A stretch of 58,826 nt of DNA, from the NCBI GenBank assembly GCA_900175165.2, contig FWWN02000617.1, forward strand, positions 1 to 58,826, read 5' to 3'. Source of the stretch: Rhizomucor pusillus. Its lineage: Eukaryota > Mucoromycota > Mucoromycetes > Mucorales > Lichtheimiaceae. A program made the position numbers and the translations under genes. Below the pieces are notes generated by a model that did not search any database, was not told where the DNA came from, and saw nothing but the letters and a program-made list of their open reading frames with translations. Below, piece by piece: positions 11,741-23,303 of the stretch. The first letter of the stretch is position 1, and each line of letters begins with the position of its first letter.

Positions 11741-13606
11741 ATGCGATGGAACCGTTCTACCCCACGGTCCTCCCCATCTCTTGCTCTAGGCATCTTCCGT
11801 CTCGCCATGCAAGAAAACAGGCTCAAGACGAGGAACTCGTTTGCGAGTGAGGCCACCATCCATCAAATGCCTAGCGTCTCATATCGCCCATCGCCTTTAT
11901 CAAAAGAATACCAGGACGAACCTAGCTCTGGCAGCAAGGTCAAGAACTTTACCCAAAAAGCAAAGACTGTGTCTCTGCAGCTACTCAAGAAATACTGGTT
12001 TTTACTTGGGCTAGCAATCGCGATTATATTAGCAACACAAGTCCCAGATGTCGCTAGGAAGGATGGATACATACACGCCGAATGGTCAATAAAGTGGGGT
12101 AAGTCCAACATGTAGACAACAAAATACAACAACTAACATGTATCTGACAACTTCTCGTAGGATGCGTTATAATCATCTTTTTAATCTCGGGCCTTTCGCT
12201 TCGGACACAGACGCTGGCGCAGACTGTCCTACGAATTAGATTACACCTCCTTATACAGATTATCAATTTAATCATCATCCCCTTCTTCGTCTTTGGGCTC
12301 GTGCTACTACTCTTTAAACTACACACCAACCTCAGCTCACTTCTTCTCATCGGTGTTGTTATTGCAGCAAGCACGCCAACAACAGTCTCTTCCAATGTAG
12401 TCATGACAAAAAACGCAAACGGAAACGAAGCGACAGGTCAGTATTCATAACTATGTATCCATTTTTATATATATCACCAAGCTTGGTTGTACATTTTGAG
12501 TAACATAAAATATGTAATAGCCCTTATGAATGCAGCCCTTGGAAATGTCCTTGGTAAGAAATATTCATCTTATCCCACGGCAAAATTGATATGTTGAGAA
12601 AGCAAAAACTACATAGGTATCTTTGTCTCTCCCGCACTCGTGAGCACTTTTGAGACACCTCTCTACAATGCAACTCCGGAGGACGAAAGTCAAAACACTG
12701 CAGGCGGCCACGTTGACTTTGTATCAGTGCTTAAACAGCTTGGCATCACCGTCCTGGCTCCCCTCGTAGTCGGTCAAATTATCCAGTGGATAGCTCCCGA
12801 GAAAGTAGCAAAGTTCAAGGTGAAATTCCGTCTATCGGACGTTAGCAACGTTGCTCTCTTGTTTATGGTGTGGTCTGTGTTTTCAGACGCTGTCCACTCT
12901 GGATCGTTTTCAACAATGACGGCAAAGGATTTTGTCGCTATTGCTATTATGAACGCTGGATTTTATGTACTCTTTTCATTTCTTTGTTTTTTCCTGGCCT
13001 ATTTACCGTTGCCGGCTTTAGGCCGACGAACACCGCGCTGGATTGAACGCATGCGCTATTCCCGAGAAGACACAGTTGCCGTCATGGTAAGTAGCACATA
13101 TATATTATATATATATAACTTGATGACCATCCATACACTGACATGTAAGAAAACAGTACTGCGGTGCAACAAAAACCGTCGCCATGGGTGTGCCTCTTAT
13201 CAATGTGCTTTACCAGAATGGTGATCCCGGTACCATCGGTGTATTGTCGACACCTCTTTTGCTCTATCACGTTGAGCAACTTATTATCGGAAACTTTGAA
13301 GTCGAAATCTTGCGTCGATGGGTCCAAAACGGGAAGAAACAAAAGTCAACCACATCTTCCAAGGGTGATCCCGACGAAGCGTTCGTACCGCAGCGAGACG
13401 AGGAAGACCAGATAATGGAATATTCAGCAACGCGCATTGACTCGCCTGCTGGCAGTGGATACAAGGGCAGCAATTTCGATGGCCACAAGCTCGACAGCAC
13501 TACTTGCCCGCATGGAAGTACTATGATTGTTGCTCCAGGCTCCTCCACTCCTCACGATTCTTGTCCAGAATGCTATGCGCATAGCAAGGCTATTGAACGA
13601 CCATAA
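11741..13606 (+). CDS. RCH1: SLC10A7/Rch1-like sodium-bile acid symporter family transporter
   Basis: A multi-pass membrane protein of the SBF-like family (SLC10A7 in animals, Rch1 in yeasts). Rch1 is a plasma-membrane negative regulator of calcium uptake. Translation starts at 11741 or the in-frame ATG at 11807. The first 60 residues are polar; then hydrophobic segments follow: YWFLLGLAIAIILATQV, an intron, VIIIFLISGLSLRTQTL, LLLIGVVIAASTPTTVSSNV, ALMNAALGNVLGIFVSPALV, VLAPLVVGQIIQW, and later TVAMGVPLINVLYQ and IGVLSTPLLLYHVEQLIIG. The ASTPTTVSSNV and NAALGNVLG segments are the paired crossover motifs of the family. Introns lie near 12099-12160, 12436-12519, 12555-12615 and 13087-13155. The tail after about 13330 is a hydrophilic cytosolic extension with a Cys/His-containing end. 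The transported substrate is not determinable from sequence. Confidence 0.85.
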
Positions 13607-14267
13607 ATTGATTGACGTGTACTTTCACAGCATATTACAACACACAGCTTACTACACTCTGCACCGCACTGTTTTTGTTGTCTTACTTTATTTAATAGAC
13701 CCAATAATGTACTGTAATTGAATATCGTTCACGGCGAAAAAAAAGATATAGCCTTTTTTGATCCATTTCTCTGAAGGAGAAATAGTAGCTTGTCAAAAAT
13801 TCCATCCGATGCGATTTCCATTGTACCGAGAAGATGTTATGACAATCTACCAGTGGCAGGTCAATACCAATATCAATGATGGAATAAGTACGAGCAAGAA
13901 GAAAAGTGCTATCATCTATTTTTTTAGATATAGTCTATATTCTGTTCATGGGGAAGCTACCCCAAGAGTTTTGGCAGTTGCCTTTTTGAAACAGCAAGAA
14001 TGTTCAAATAACAGGGCAGATATATGTCATCTAATCCTTTTGGACAAATCCACTTATTTCAAAAGTACTAAATTTCTCTAGTCTGAGAAGGCAGGTAGTA
14101 AGCCACATTTGACGAAGCAAAATTTGGACCCGCGTCTATTTTCCTTTCTTCCTTCTCTCTGCACCTTTGCTGCAAGCTTAGTCACCGCTGGTAAGTTAAA
14201 AACGCCCTTCCTTGTCCTGTAATGAGCTAATTCTGAAGCACTGCTTGTCAATGTAGAGATATTAAAC
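13607..14267. other. intergenic region upstream of RPS20
   Basis: No convincing gene. An AT-rich stretch contains one 107-codon frame lacking an ATG start. The last 170 bases are pyrimidine-rich on the plus strand (TTTCCTTTCTTCCTTCTCTC near 14140), as expected for the promoter and 5' leader of a highly expressed ribosomal protein gene. Confidence 0.4.
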
Positions 14268-14896
14268 ATGTCTTACGTCGTAAGCATCGTTGAAGTTCCA
14301 ACTTTTGCTAAAAGTTGCAGCAGTTAACATCATTGTTTTTGAAAAGGCTAAGAACGCTACTCAGAAGCCTGGCCTTGAGGAACAGCCCCAGCCCAAGTAA
14401 GTTTGCGCACGTCTGTTCGAGATTGTTTAAGGTTGCTGACCAAGTTTGACAGGATTCACCGCATTCGCATCACTTTGACCTCGCGCAATGTGAAGAACCT
14501 TGAAAAGGGTACGGCGGATCCGCGCGAACGTCTGTAGAAAGAGAATTGGATTAACACAATTTATTCTACTATTTAGTTTCGGCTGACCTCATCCAACGTG
14601 CCAAGGACAAGCAGCTCAAGGTGAAGGGACCTGTCCGTCTCCCCACCAAGGTTTTGCGTATTACCACCCGCAAGTCTCCTTGCGGTAACGGTTCTGAGAC
14701 CTTTGACAAGTTCGAAATGAGAATCCACAAGCGCTTGATCGATTTGCACTCTCCTTCCGAGATTGTCAAGCAGATCACTTCGATTTCCATCGAACCCGGC
14801 GTTGAGGTGAGTTGAATAAATCCTACAAGTCTCTCCAAATATCCTTTTTCTGACATGAATTATATTCTATTGCAGGTCGAGGTCACCATCGCTTAA
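14268..14896 (+). CDS. RPS20: 40S ribosomal protein S20 (uS10)
   Basis: Universal small-subunit protein uS10, located in the 40S head. The spliced protein reads MSYV, then [17 protein letters not shown], then [93 protein letters not shown]. It is near-identical to fungal and animal S20 over the core. Four introns are evident. The first coding exon is only 12 nt (ATGTCTTACGTC) before GTAAGC; the second intron begins GTAAGTTTG after CCCAA, the third begins GTACGG after GAAAAGG, and the last splits GVEVE. The N-terminal 20 residues are variable, as is usual. It is intact and certainly functional. Confidence 0.95.
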
Positions 14897-15188
14897 TTTT
14901 TCTTGTTGGGAGAAAAATAAAGTTCCAAGAACTTCAGAGGGTCCCACATTATAGACATGCCTTTTTTCAATTTGCTGACGCAGTATGTTATTTTCATACT
15001 GAAACCTGAGCTCTTACTAGCGACGCTATATATTCCTTTTGAGAGCATTAGGTGTGATTGAATGTAGCAGCGATGTAAATCAAAGAGGAAAACGACTGGT
15101 GGGTTTTTCCATAGGTTCATGTAGAACAATAGTAATGGAAATGTTTAGACATCGCGTTGTATGAAATCTGCTTTGATCGGATATAGCA

Positions 15189-15801
15189 TTACACGCACGT
15201 TGCTTTAAAGTTTCCTGCATCATCCAAAATCTTGACGTCTTGTGGATTCATCCTCGATGATTCTGCCGCTGTAACATTGTACTCCTCATCTTCATATATG
15301 TAGGTAGATTTTATATCGATTTTGGGTGCTATCACATTGTGTCCGTTGTGACAGAGGAGCCGCTTAGCGTTACTCGCGCGGCTTGACACGGATGTTCGTA
15401 TCTTTCTCCGGGCTGCTATTTTGTTGTCTTACTTGATGGATATTTGATCATCGGTGGATATACTGGTGTTCTCCACTGTCGGATCAAATGTATGGGTGGT
15501 TAGTGCAAAAAGGTTCAAGATAGTGAGATCAAAAAATCCAGTTTAAGGTACGCATATTTGCCTATGTTTCCTGGTATTAGACGCTCTTCCATGTCAATGA
15601 TATTTACAGGCAGTTTGTCCGTGGCGCTGCTGTTTCGACGCTGGCTGTTGCCTGCTTCTAGCTTTTTCCCTTTAGAAATCCGTGTAATCGCTTCTGTTGT
15701 GAGCCTGAATCCCAAGAAAATGCCATATCCATGCAGTTCATCACTGTTGTAGAACAATTCATGTTGTCAGACTCAATCTGGGCTTGCAAAAACCACTCCA
15801 T
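15189..15801 (-). CDS. hypothetical small protein, splice model uncertain
   Basis: No family recognised. Three open pieces on the minus strand can be joined in frame. The first has DELHGYGIFLGFRLTTEAIT and LPVNIIDMEERLIPGNI (15540-15743). The middle has VENTSISTDDQISI (about 15430-15470). The last has RLLCHNGHNVIAPK, DIKSTYIYEDEEYNVT and a stop at 15189. A 50-nt intron would link an 8-nt first exon (ATGGAGTG at 15794-15801) to the first piece. The second junction would need a weak GC donor (GCAAAT), and the third intron would be 51 nt. The first piece faintly recalls the start of TRAPP Trs33-like proteins but does not continue like them. It lies convergent with RPS20 and head-to-tail with RSA4. 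This could be a real 140-residue protein or chance open frames. Confidence 0.35.
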
Positions 15802-15936
15802 ATAATTAGGATTTCTGCAAGGCAGGCTCTTAATTGTACAGAATGGTATTGGTGGTCTGAGTAAACGCAATAATAATAAAAGAAAAATAATGCAATATTA
15901 GCCAGTGTACATGCAAATGATATCTACATTGTTTCT

Positions 15937-17866
15937 CTAATGTCTCCAAATCTTCAGCTGCTTGTCTTTGCCTCCGCTAGCTACCTTGTCTCCACCTGGA
16001 GACCAATCGACAGCAAAGACTTCATCCAAGTGACCGGGTAGATCAAGCTTGAGCTTAAGCTTCTTGATATCCCATACTTTTAGAGTGCTATCTTTGCTGC
16101 CACTCAGCAGCATTCGTGAATCGCTTGACCAGCAAACTTGGTAGACAGAACCAACGTGCCCCCGCAAGTTTCCAATGAATTTACCGGTCATGCCGTCCCA
16201 TAATTTTACGGATGTGTCAAAAGAAGCGCTGGCAATATATCGTCCATCCGGCGAGAAGCTAACGTGGTTAACCAACTTTTGATGACCGGTCATGCGTAAT
16301 ATTGGCTTTTTGCTGGTTTCTGGTTCCCAGAAGAACATGGTAAAGTCGTCGGATCCAGACACCAGTCGCTCAGGTTTTGAACCTTTGAATGCCTTGTAAC
16401 GTTCCAAAGCTGCTGCTTTAGCTATATAGTCTATAGTTAATCCCGATCGTCTTTAGATTCGCATATTTCGTGCTGACTTACCTTCCTCTTCAGTATCGTA
16501 CCTTTTGCCAGTGTGATCGAAAGGTCCGGTTCGCAAAACGAAATCTGTACTCAGAGCCAAGGTATTGACCCAATGACCATGTCCTTGCAGAGTTTTTACA
16601 AGAGTACCCTAGGATTTCTACGTTAAGGAACGATCTTTTTACATTATTCGCTTTGCGAAAAGACTTACATTTGAATTCCAGACTTTAATGGTTTTGTCTT
16701 GGGATGCAGTATATATTAATCCTTCTCCACCCCACTTGACACAAGTTACAGCGGCAGTGTGTTGGGATATAGTCATTACCGGTCGTCGCAGAATGGTATC
16801 CCAAACGCGCACCGTGCTATCTTTGGAGGAGCTCGCAAGACGGTTTGCTTTGGAGTTTCTGTTGATCGCCGTGTTAGCAACGTATTACTCCTGCAAAAAG
16901 GATATAGACTTACAGGTGATATGGTTCCCATGCCAAACTTGTGATCCACTTTGTATGTCCTCTTAATGCATCTCCAAGAGCTTTTCCTGCTTTAGGATCC
17001 CATAATCGGACCTGGACGGTGCAAAATTTAGCAAAGTGTTGACGGATGTTGCAACGTCAGAAATTCGCTTACCGTATTATCCATGCCTCCTGACGCCAAT
17101 GTCTTTCCATCGGGCGACCAAGCTATTGACAGCACCCAGCTTGTATGACCTGAACGAGACAATAAGAATACGTTCACTCGGTCAATGCTCACGTACTACG
17201 TACCCTTAAGCGTAAATCGGGGCGTTTCTGTATTTAGATCCCATATTCTGACAGTGGCATCGCCTATAATGACCGTGCGTCAGTAACTTGCATTGATGTA
17301 ATACTCGTAGTATTCTGTACCTGAGCCGGTTGCCAACTGGGAACCATCGGGACTGAACGCGCATGATAGAATAGCTTCAGTGTGACCTAATGGTTGTCTG
17401 ATTATTTAGAGAATATTATCTTTGCTTCGTAACAGCTTTTCTTATAATTACCTGTCAGAGTCGATGTACATCTAGAGACTGCACGCACTCGAAAGACTGC
17501 CTGAGGTTGATATACGATAGTGATAGTTTCTTCCGTCGACTTGTCTTTGCGGTCAAGCCACAGGTTTCGAACGATCTCATCTTCACCAACATAGAATGAA
17601 TATGGTCGCGGATCATCGCCCTACAATAGCCTTGTTAGTGACATTGCCTTCAAGGCTCTCAAAGCATCGCAGCCGCGTACCTGATTCAACAATTGATTGA
17701 GTAGCAACTCCAGTTGATCAGGTGTCACATCTCCAGGCAGGTTCAAAGGAGGACCAGTTGTTTCACCGTCGACGGTTTTGAACTGTGCAACGAGTTTCGT
17801 GCCCTCTGGCATGACCGGATCGGGGGGCACGACCTTTTTACGCCTCAATGACTGTGTAGTCGCCAT
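15937..17866 (-). CDS. RSA4: 60S ribosome assembly factor Rsa4/Notchless (NLE domain + WD40)
   Basis: The N-terminal NLE/ubiquitin-like domain (VMPEGTKLVAQFKTVDGE, LPGDVTPDQLELLLNQLLNQ) is followed by eight WD40 repeats. In yeast this factor is pulled off pre-60S particles by the Rea1 AAA-ATPase during maturation. The start at 17866 gives MATTQSLRRKKVVPPDP; an upstream in-frame ATG at 17971 is less family-like. Repeats include LATGSGDATVRIWD, LLSGSKDSTLKVWDIKK and the last blade VASGGKDKQLKIWRH, ending at 15937. YSFYVGEDEIVRNLWLD, between the NLE domain and the propeller, is also typical. At least seven short introns interrupt the propeller. Length and domain order match the family; nothing is broken. 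Confidence 0.93.
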
Positions 17867-18568
17867 AACTTTGCAAACCCTTAACTGGCAAAAATCAGTA
17901 AAAAAATGTTCAGTCAAAAAAAGCGCAGGAGCAAAGTCAATTTTCTCCGCTGTCATTGCCTTTTTTTGCATGAAAATTGGTTGCTAAGAGATCACCTAAA
18001 TCATTAGAATTAACACACGGCTACGATGGACAAATCGATATCCAAAAACTCATATAGCCACTTCGCTTGAAAAAGCGAATTAAAATCAGTATGATACCTC
18101 CGCTATCGTTTCAAATCTCTGGATCATCGCGATAAAGCTTGATAGACCATATGCAGATAATCTGACCTATATGATCAATCATCATGTATTGTACAGTCCA
18201 GTCAGTTGAAGAAAGAAAGTAGAAAGAAACCCAGTTGCAATACAAGGATTGAATCGTGCCGAGTCTATCTCAATATATTGACAGATGATTTATAAAGGTC
18301 CTCGATTTGACCAAAGATGAAGCAGCAACTTGGAAAGAGAAGCAAGAATACATATTATATAATCCTGTTCAATTACGTAAGCAATTTGAGAAGCTTCAAG
18401 TAGCATTTCCATTTTTGCATGAAGCGAAAAAAGTGGGATGTTTCACTTGGTGTAATGAACAGTGAACAAACAAGCAAAAGAAAAAAAAAAGGGAAAAGGG
18501 TCGATCGCCTTCTTTTCAAACTTTTGATTTCTCTCGCTTCCGTTTTATCTTTATCGCACTTCCTTACA
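17867..18568. promoter_or_regulatory. divergent promoter region of RSA4 and the Ato-like gene
   Basis: About 700 bases without a supported gene between two divergent genes. It is AT-rich, with an A-rich tract at 18476-18500. An in-frame ATG at 18419 could extend the Ato protein by 50 basic residues, but the ATG at 18569 gives the more usual length. Confidence 0.4.
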
Positions 18569-19698
18569 ATGAAAAATGCGACAAGACTGTCGTGGGCATC
18601 TATGCCTTCTCCAGATATCGAAGCCAACAATGCTTCACCACCTGAATTGCACGCTCCAAAACCGATACGAACGTCCGTCATGGAAGATGCACGAGGGATG
18701 CTAACAACTGAACCGAGCATATCTTCTATTGACCCGCGAACATGGATCAGTCATCCATACTTTGAGCAGTTCACCCGTCCCGCGTCGCCGATGGTAAACG
18801 GCCAGAATGACCGCAGACCCCTCACAATGGGTAACCCAGGCGTCATTGGTGCGTAAAACAATGTGCTCTTTGTTTCTATCTTTACCTGTTTACAGCGTGA
18901 TCTGGGCCACTTATATTCTGGTTCTTACATACAGGCTTGTGGTCCTTTGCTACAGTTACCATATTACTTGGAACTTTTAATTTGTTTTTGCCACACAAAT
19001 CGAACCATGTCATTTTCCCAACAGCGCTCCTCTTTGGTGGAATAGCACAGTACATTGCCGGGTAAGCATGAAAGTTTTCCGCTATTCTCCTTTTGACTTG
19101 ATCAGGCTAAGATCAATGTCCGAAGATTCATGGATCTTTTCTATGGCGGTACTTTTTCGGGCACAATCCTGGTATCGTACGGTGCGTTCTGGGCCGGATC
19201 GGGTATGCTCATGCTCCCATCTGCTGCATCCGTATTGGAAGCCTATGAGACCGAGGAAGATGTTGCACAAGCAAACGCGATCTATCATTTCATGTGGTCT
19301 ATTTATACCTTCATGCTGATGTGCATATCTCTTAAAATCAGAACGGGTACATTCATTCTGACTTGGTAAGCATTGTTGTCACGAAAACGTTAGCAAGGTA
19401 GCTCAAGCTCGCGATCATTGCAGGTGCCTTTCGTTCGTCTTTATTACACTGCTCTTGGAGGGCATTTATTATATAACTAATGTATCGCCCATTTTACGTG
19501 TGAGCGGTACGTGTCTGGACGGCTGGCACATAACTTTGACAAGCTCACAGTCTAGGTATAGGCGTCACTGCCTATCTGGCAGCATTGGGTGCATACTATT
19601 CAGGTTGTGCGGCCGTCATGGAAGAGCAAAACGTAAAGTTGTGGGTAGGCCAGTATCGTAAATGGCACAAGAGAAAGTGGTGGCGAAAACAAAACTAG
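18569..19698 (+). CDS. Acetate/succinate transporter of the Ato (GPR1/FUN34/YaaH) family
   Basis: A six-helix membrane channel of the AceTr family, which moves acetate/acetic acid or ammonium-linked substrates across the plasma membrane. After an N-terminal cytosolic stretch of about 95 residues comes the signature NPGVIGLWSFATVTILLGTF (canonical NPxPLGL, here with V-I), then ALLFGGIAQYIAG, DLFYGGTFSGTILVSYGAFW, IYHFMWSIYTFMLMCISLK, FVFITLLLEGIYYITN and VTAYLAALGAYYSGCAAVME. It ends in a basic tail (KWHKRKWWRKQN). Introns begin GTGCGT near 18852, GTAAGC near 19061, GTAAGC near 19367 and GTACGT near 19507. The central FYGGTFSGT motif and the Trp/Tyr pore region are intact. In yeasts such genes respond to acetate; nothing in this promoter shows that directly. 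Confidence 0.88.
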
Positions 19699-20117
19699 TA
19701 ATAATAAAGACTTGAATTTTTTCTCTTTCTCTGCCGTTGGTGCGCTGATAATCCGTTTACTGATCATGGAGAATCGACCAGGCTTGGAACTACAAAGTAG
19801 ACCTATGGGAATAAATGTAGCTTCCTGGAGTGAGGACTGGTACATTTGCATATTGATAGAAAAGATCGTGCACATTGTGGTTAGTTGGAGCAAGTATGCT
19901 CGTAATTCTGGAGAGCCCAACGATCCGACGCGATCAGCGTTTAACGATCAGTTTTGCTTAGACGCCGAATCTGCTTTTCGCTGATAACACGGCCGATCCG
20001 TATATAAGAAACAGTATATTGCTGTTGCCGCCCCATAAACGCCTGGAACACGCGGAAGAACTAGGTGCATATACGTTGAACAAAAAATGACGCAACACAG
20101 CTAGCTGACAAAATGCA
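19699..20117. other. intergenic, Ato 3' flank and TFIIIC90 upstream
   Basis: About 420 bases. Several short open frames on both strands have no family resemblance. No structure stands out. Confidence 0.35.
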
Positions 20118-22923
20118 ATGTCAGTCGAGGAAAGCTCTATTTACACAGATTGCATCCTCCCCGAGACGTACAGGAAAGCACTGTGGTCTCCTGCTGGATT
20201 GTCACCGACAGGCGGGTACGCAGCACTGGGTTGGAGAATAATCATATTTCGCGAAACTAATACAGTAACCAGCTGTCTCTTGACCGTAATAACAACAAAG
20301 CATCGAGTCCAGTTTTATTCGGAGCCAACCAGCGTCCAGAACAACGCTGAATGGCCCTTGGTAAGGATTTTCAAGTCTTCCAATACTATGCATCTGGTTG
20401 CTCACATGGGCGAGGTCAGCTTATTGATATCACTGATCATCTCTTGGACGAGTATCTTGGTGGAAAAGCCCAATTCGAGACACCTGAAGAATTTGATCGC
20501 TTCAGAATATTTTGTAAGTCTGATAGCAAATCTATGTGAACGAATTTCTTGTCATTTAACTTTTTTCCTAGCTGGCGCTTGGTCGCAGAAAATAGTACCG
20601 CACATGTCGGCTGAGGCTGCTGCAGTGCTTGCACTGGGCAATCAACATGGAGAAATTAACCTCTGGAGGTCAGTTCTCGAAAACTTTTTTCTTTTCTTCC
20701 GGTTGCCATCAAGGAGGAATTATGATAACAAACGGGAATATTTTAATAGGTATTCTCCAAGATCAGGCATCGCACCTTTATCGAAGATTCAATCGCATGC
20801 AACAACTGTGGCGTGTCTGGAATGGAGTAAATGGCGTATCCTTGACGGGAAACGTAAGGCTTAGGTACAACGGCTTAGAAAAGGGGTTAAATGGAACTGA
20901 TTTACAATTTATGGTAGATGTGGCATATATATTCTCAGGTTCCGTAGATGGAACTGTTAGCGTCACAAAGGTGGTGCTGGGTGTCGGCAACGACGAAGAT
21001 AACTCGACGCGGTTGCAAACGGCAAGCATGGAGGTTGTCGGTACCTGGTTTAAGGATCATAAGACCATGGTAAACGTTATCAGCGTCCATGACCAAAATG
21101 TACGTATGAATATTGCGTTTGCAGATGCTTCGCAGTGTTATCAACTGCAATAACTTTAGGGAGAAGGAGCGATCAAAGCTGCAGTTGGTAAAGGCAGCCA
21201 CGTGGAAATAGGCATTTTACACCACCAAGCCCAGTCTCCTGAGATTATATGGTCTCCGTGCGATCTACAAAACAGTGCGGTTGGCTTATCAGGTAACTAG
21301 AACCTTGGGTATGTGCCAAAAAAGACAAATTTAACCTTCAATCGTTGCAGCGGCGACCTGGGATGCAACTGGAAACTATGTGCACCTATATTCTTTCGAA
21401 GGAGAAGCAACAGTCTTTCAAGTTAACGAGCAAGGCATACAGCATTCCGAAAATAAAACGCAAAAACTGACGGAAAAGCTTCTTGCCATTTACTCGCGTG
21501 AAGTAGAAGCGGATGCAGACGAAGATGAAGTTGATAATGTACTTGCTTCCTTTGATTTTGAACCACAGATTTTTGGAGCCTCAAGTTCATTTAATGGCCT
21601 TTACACTGCAGTCTACTTTAAGCAAGTGCAGTTATGTGAAGGTTTGCAAAAGCTAACAATTCTAACATGCTTATATCCTATAGCTTGCGTCCGGTCGCGG
21701 ATATCTTTCATCGTCCTGAAAATTTCGATGTTTCGTGGCTGTCAATAATTTTGCATCTTCCTCGCGGAGATGCAGAAGTGGTCAAAGAGGTAAACAACAG
21801 ATTCATAGATTACGCGCATGATCCAGAATTTTGTAAGTGAAGTTTGAAGACCTCTTAAATCATTTTCAACTAACAATCATTAGCTTGCAAATACCCGGTG
21901 AAAAGTATCCTTCTGGAAAGCTTAGATTACTTGATCAACTCTGCAAACGTCGACATATTAACGGCATGGATGGATAATATGGAGAAAGTTTTGGACACAC
22001 CAAATTCGTTCGATGAGTAAGTAAAGCAACGTGAATTCTGGGCAGTATCCTGACATGGCAAAGTACTCGAGGTTCCCTGGCTTCCCTGATTTACAGCAAC
22101 AGCCAATGCATTGCAGCCCAGTTCCTTTACCGTGCCAGTATTGAGCTAAGACGAGCCGGTTTGAAAAGTCCATATCTGGAAAAGATGGAGGCTTTACAAA
22201 AGAAAGCACATACCTTTTTACAAAGCCATCTACCGCGTTCCGTACTTGAGTATATCTCATCCTTGCCTAGTTCAAGTATAGAAAAGTTCACAGGTAACGC
22301 TAGAGGAGATACCTACGCGGTCGTTCTTGTATTTATCTAAGCTATCTCTTAGACGAGGACATTGTACAAACACAATTAATGGTGGATCGTGCTGTGCAAC
22401 ATGCAGATAAATACGCTCAAAATTTGGAAACTGCGGAAAAAGCATGCTCGCATATCAAGTCGAGCTTACCAGATAACGAGGCTATCGATCAAACCTTGAG
22501 CGATCTGAAAAGCAAAGAAATACTATCAAAAGATGCAGGGAAAGAACAGTGTCCAGCATGCAGAGAACATATCCTTTTTTAAAAGCATACGCTTAATTGT
22601 GGTGATTCTCACATTAATCATTCAAACACCTTGACTCGTAACGCACTGCTTGTAGCAAAAGGTGACAAATGGCTTGTATGCTCCAACCAACATATATGGG
22701 GTAAGTTCCTTCTTTTCAACACAACATATGACAAATCTTGCTAATATGGTGTGACCGCAGAGCATTGCATCGTTAGCATAAGGGCTCTGACTACGACCAA
22801 GTTTCGACGCTGCAGTTTATGTGGCGCAAAGAGCATGATTCCCCAGCATCGGCAAGATACTTCTTTAACGGAAACCATTCTTTCGAACTGCTTCAAGTGC
22901 GTTCTGTGCGGATCAGCGTGGTA
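20118..22923 (+). CDS. TFIIIC 90 kDa subunit (GTF3C4-like), WD40 plus zinc-binding C-terminus
   Basis: A subunit of RNA polymerase III factor TFIIIC, which binds tRNA gene promoters and recruits TFIIIB. The N-terminal part is a divergent WD40 propeller: SPAGLSPTGGYAALGWR, LTVITTKHRVQFYSEP, then AEAAAVLALGNQHGEINLWR and FSGSVDGTVSV. A helical middle follows. The C-terminal zinc domain has CPACREHI, then after an intron KWLVCSNQHIW, ALTTTKFRRCSLCGAKSM and CFKCVLCGSAW. The Cys/His arrangement matches the TFIIIC zinc-binding domain at the C-terminus of human TFIIIC90. The start at 20118 is the first ATG giving the WD40 frame. Introns of 50-70 nt are frequent. The family assignment rests mainly on the C-terminal domain; the propeller is poorly conserved. 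Confidence 0.8.
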
Positions 22924-23063
22924 ATAGATGCAGCTTTATGATGAATTGCATTATGGTACAAACAAGTTATGCTACTGCTTTCCACTGTACTTTTTGGAAA
23001 GTTCGAGATATTGCTTTTGCCGTACATCTAGTACTCGACGCTTGTTGAAATATTCGACCTATT

Positions 23064-23303
23064 TTAAACATTTAGAGGCAATTCCTTGTCGTTGACGCGA
23101 AAACATACCCAGCTTGCCATGCATGCATCTTCGTACTTCTTTTTGCTCTCTAAGCAATCCTTTGCCTGCTCAGGATCTTTCTCAACTGCAACGGGATCGA
23201 CAATGTTCAAACGGTCGAGGCATGCAAAGTATTCGTCTCTAAGCTTCCAGCAGACTTGTCGTTGCTGGCGTGTTGGTGGTTTCGCACCGCTGCTGTCGGC
23301 CAT
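23064..23303 (-). CDS. COA6: Cytochrome c oxidase assembly factor 6 (Coa6)
   Basis: A 79-residue single-exon protein of the COX6B-like twin-CX(n)C family. It shows C18-x9-C28 (CWKLRDEYFACLD) and C50-x10-C61 (CLESKKKYEDAC), followed by ASWVCFR. This CX9C-CX10C spacing and the RDEY-F motif are those of Coa6, a mitochondrial intermembrane-space protein needed for copper delivery to Cox2. ATG at 23303 gives MADSSGAKPPTRQQRQ; an in-frame upstream ATG at 23450 adds a stretch that does not fit the family. It is convergent with the TFIIIC90 gene, with 140 bp between stops. Family members are usually 75-125 residues. Confidence 0.9.
   Translation of the reverse strand: MADSSGAKPPTRQQRQVCWKLRDEYFACLDRLNIVDPVAVEKDPEQAKDCLESKKKYEDACMASWVCFRVNDKELPLNV

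Noticed and set aside
13758..14081. 107-codon plus-strand frame before RPS20
   Set aside because: No ATG start, no similarity, AT-rich composition; treated as non-coding.
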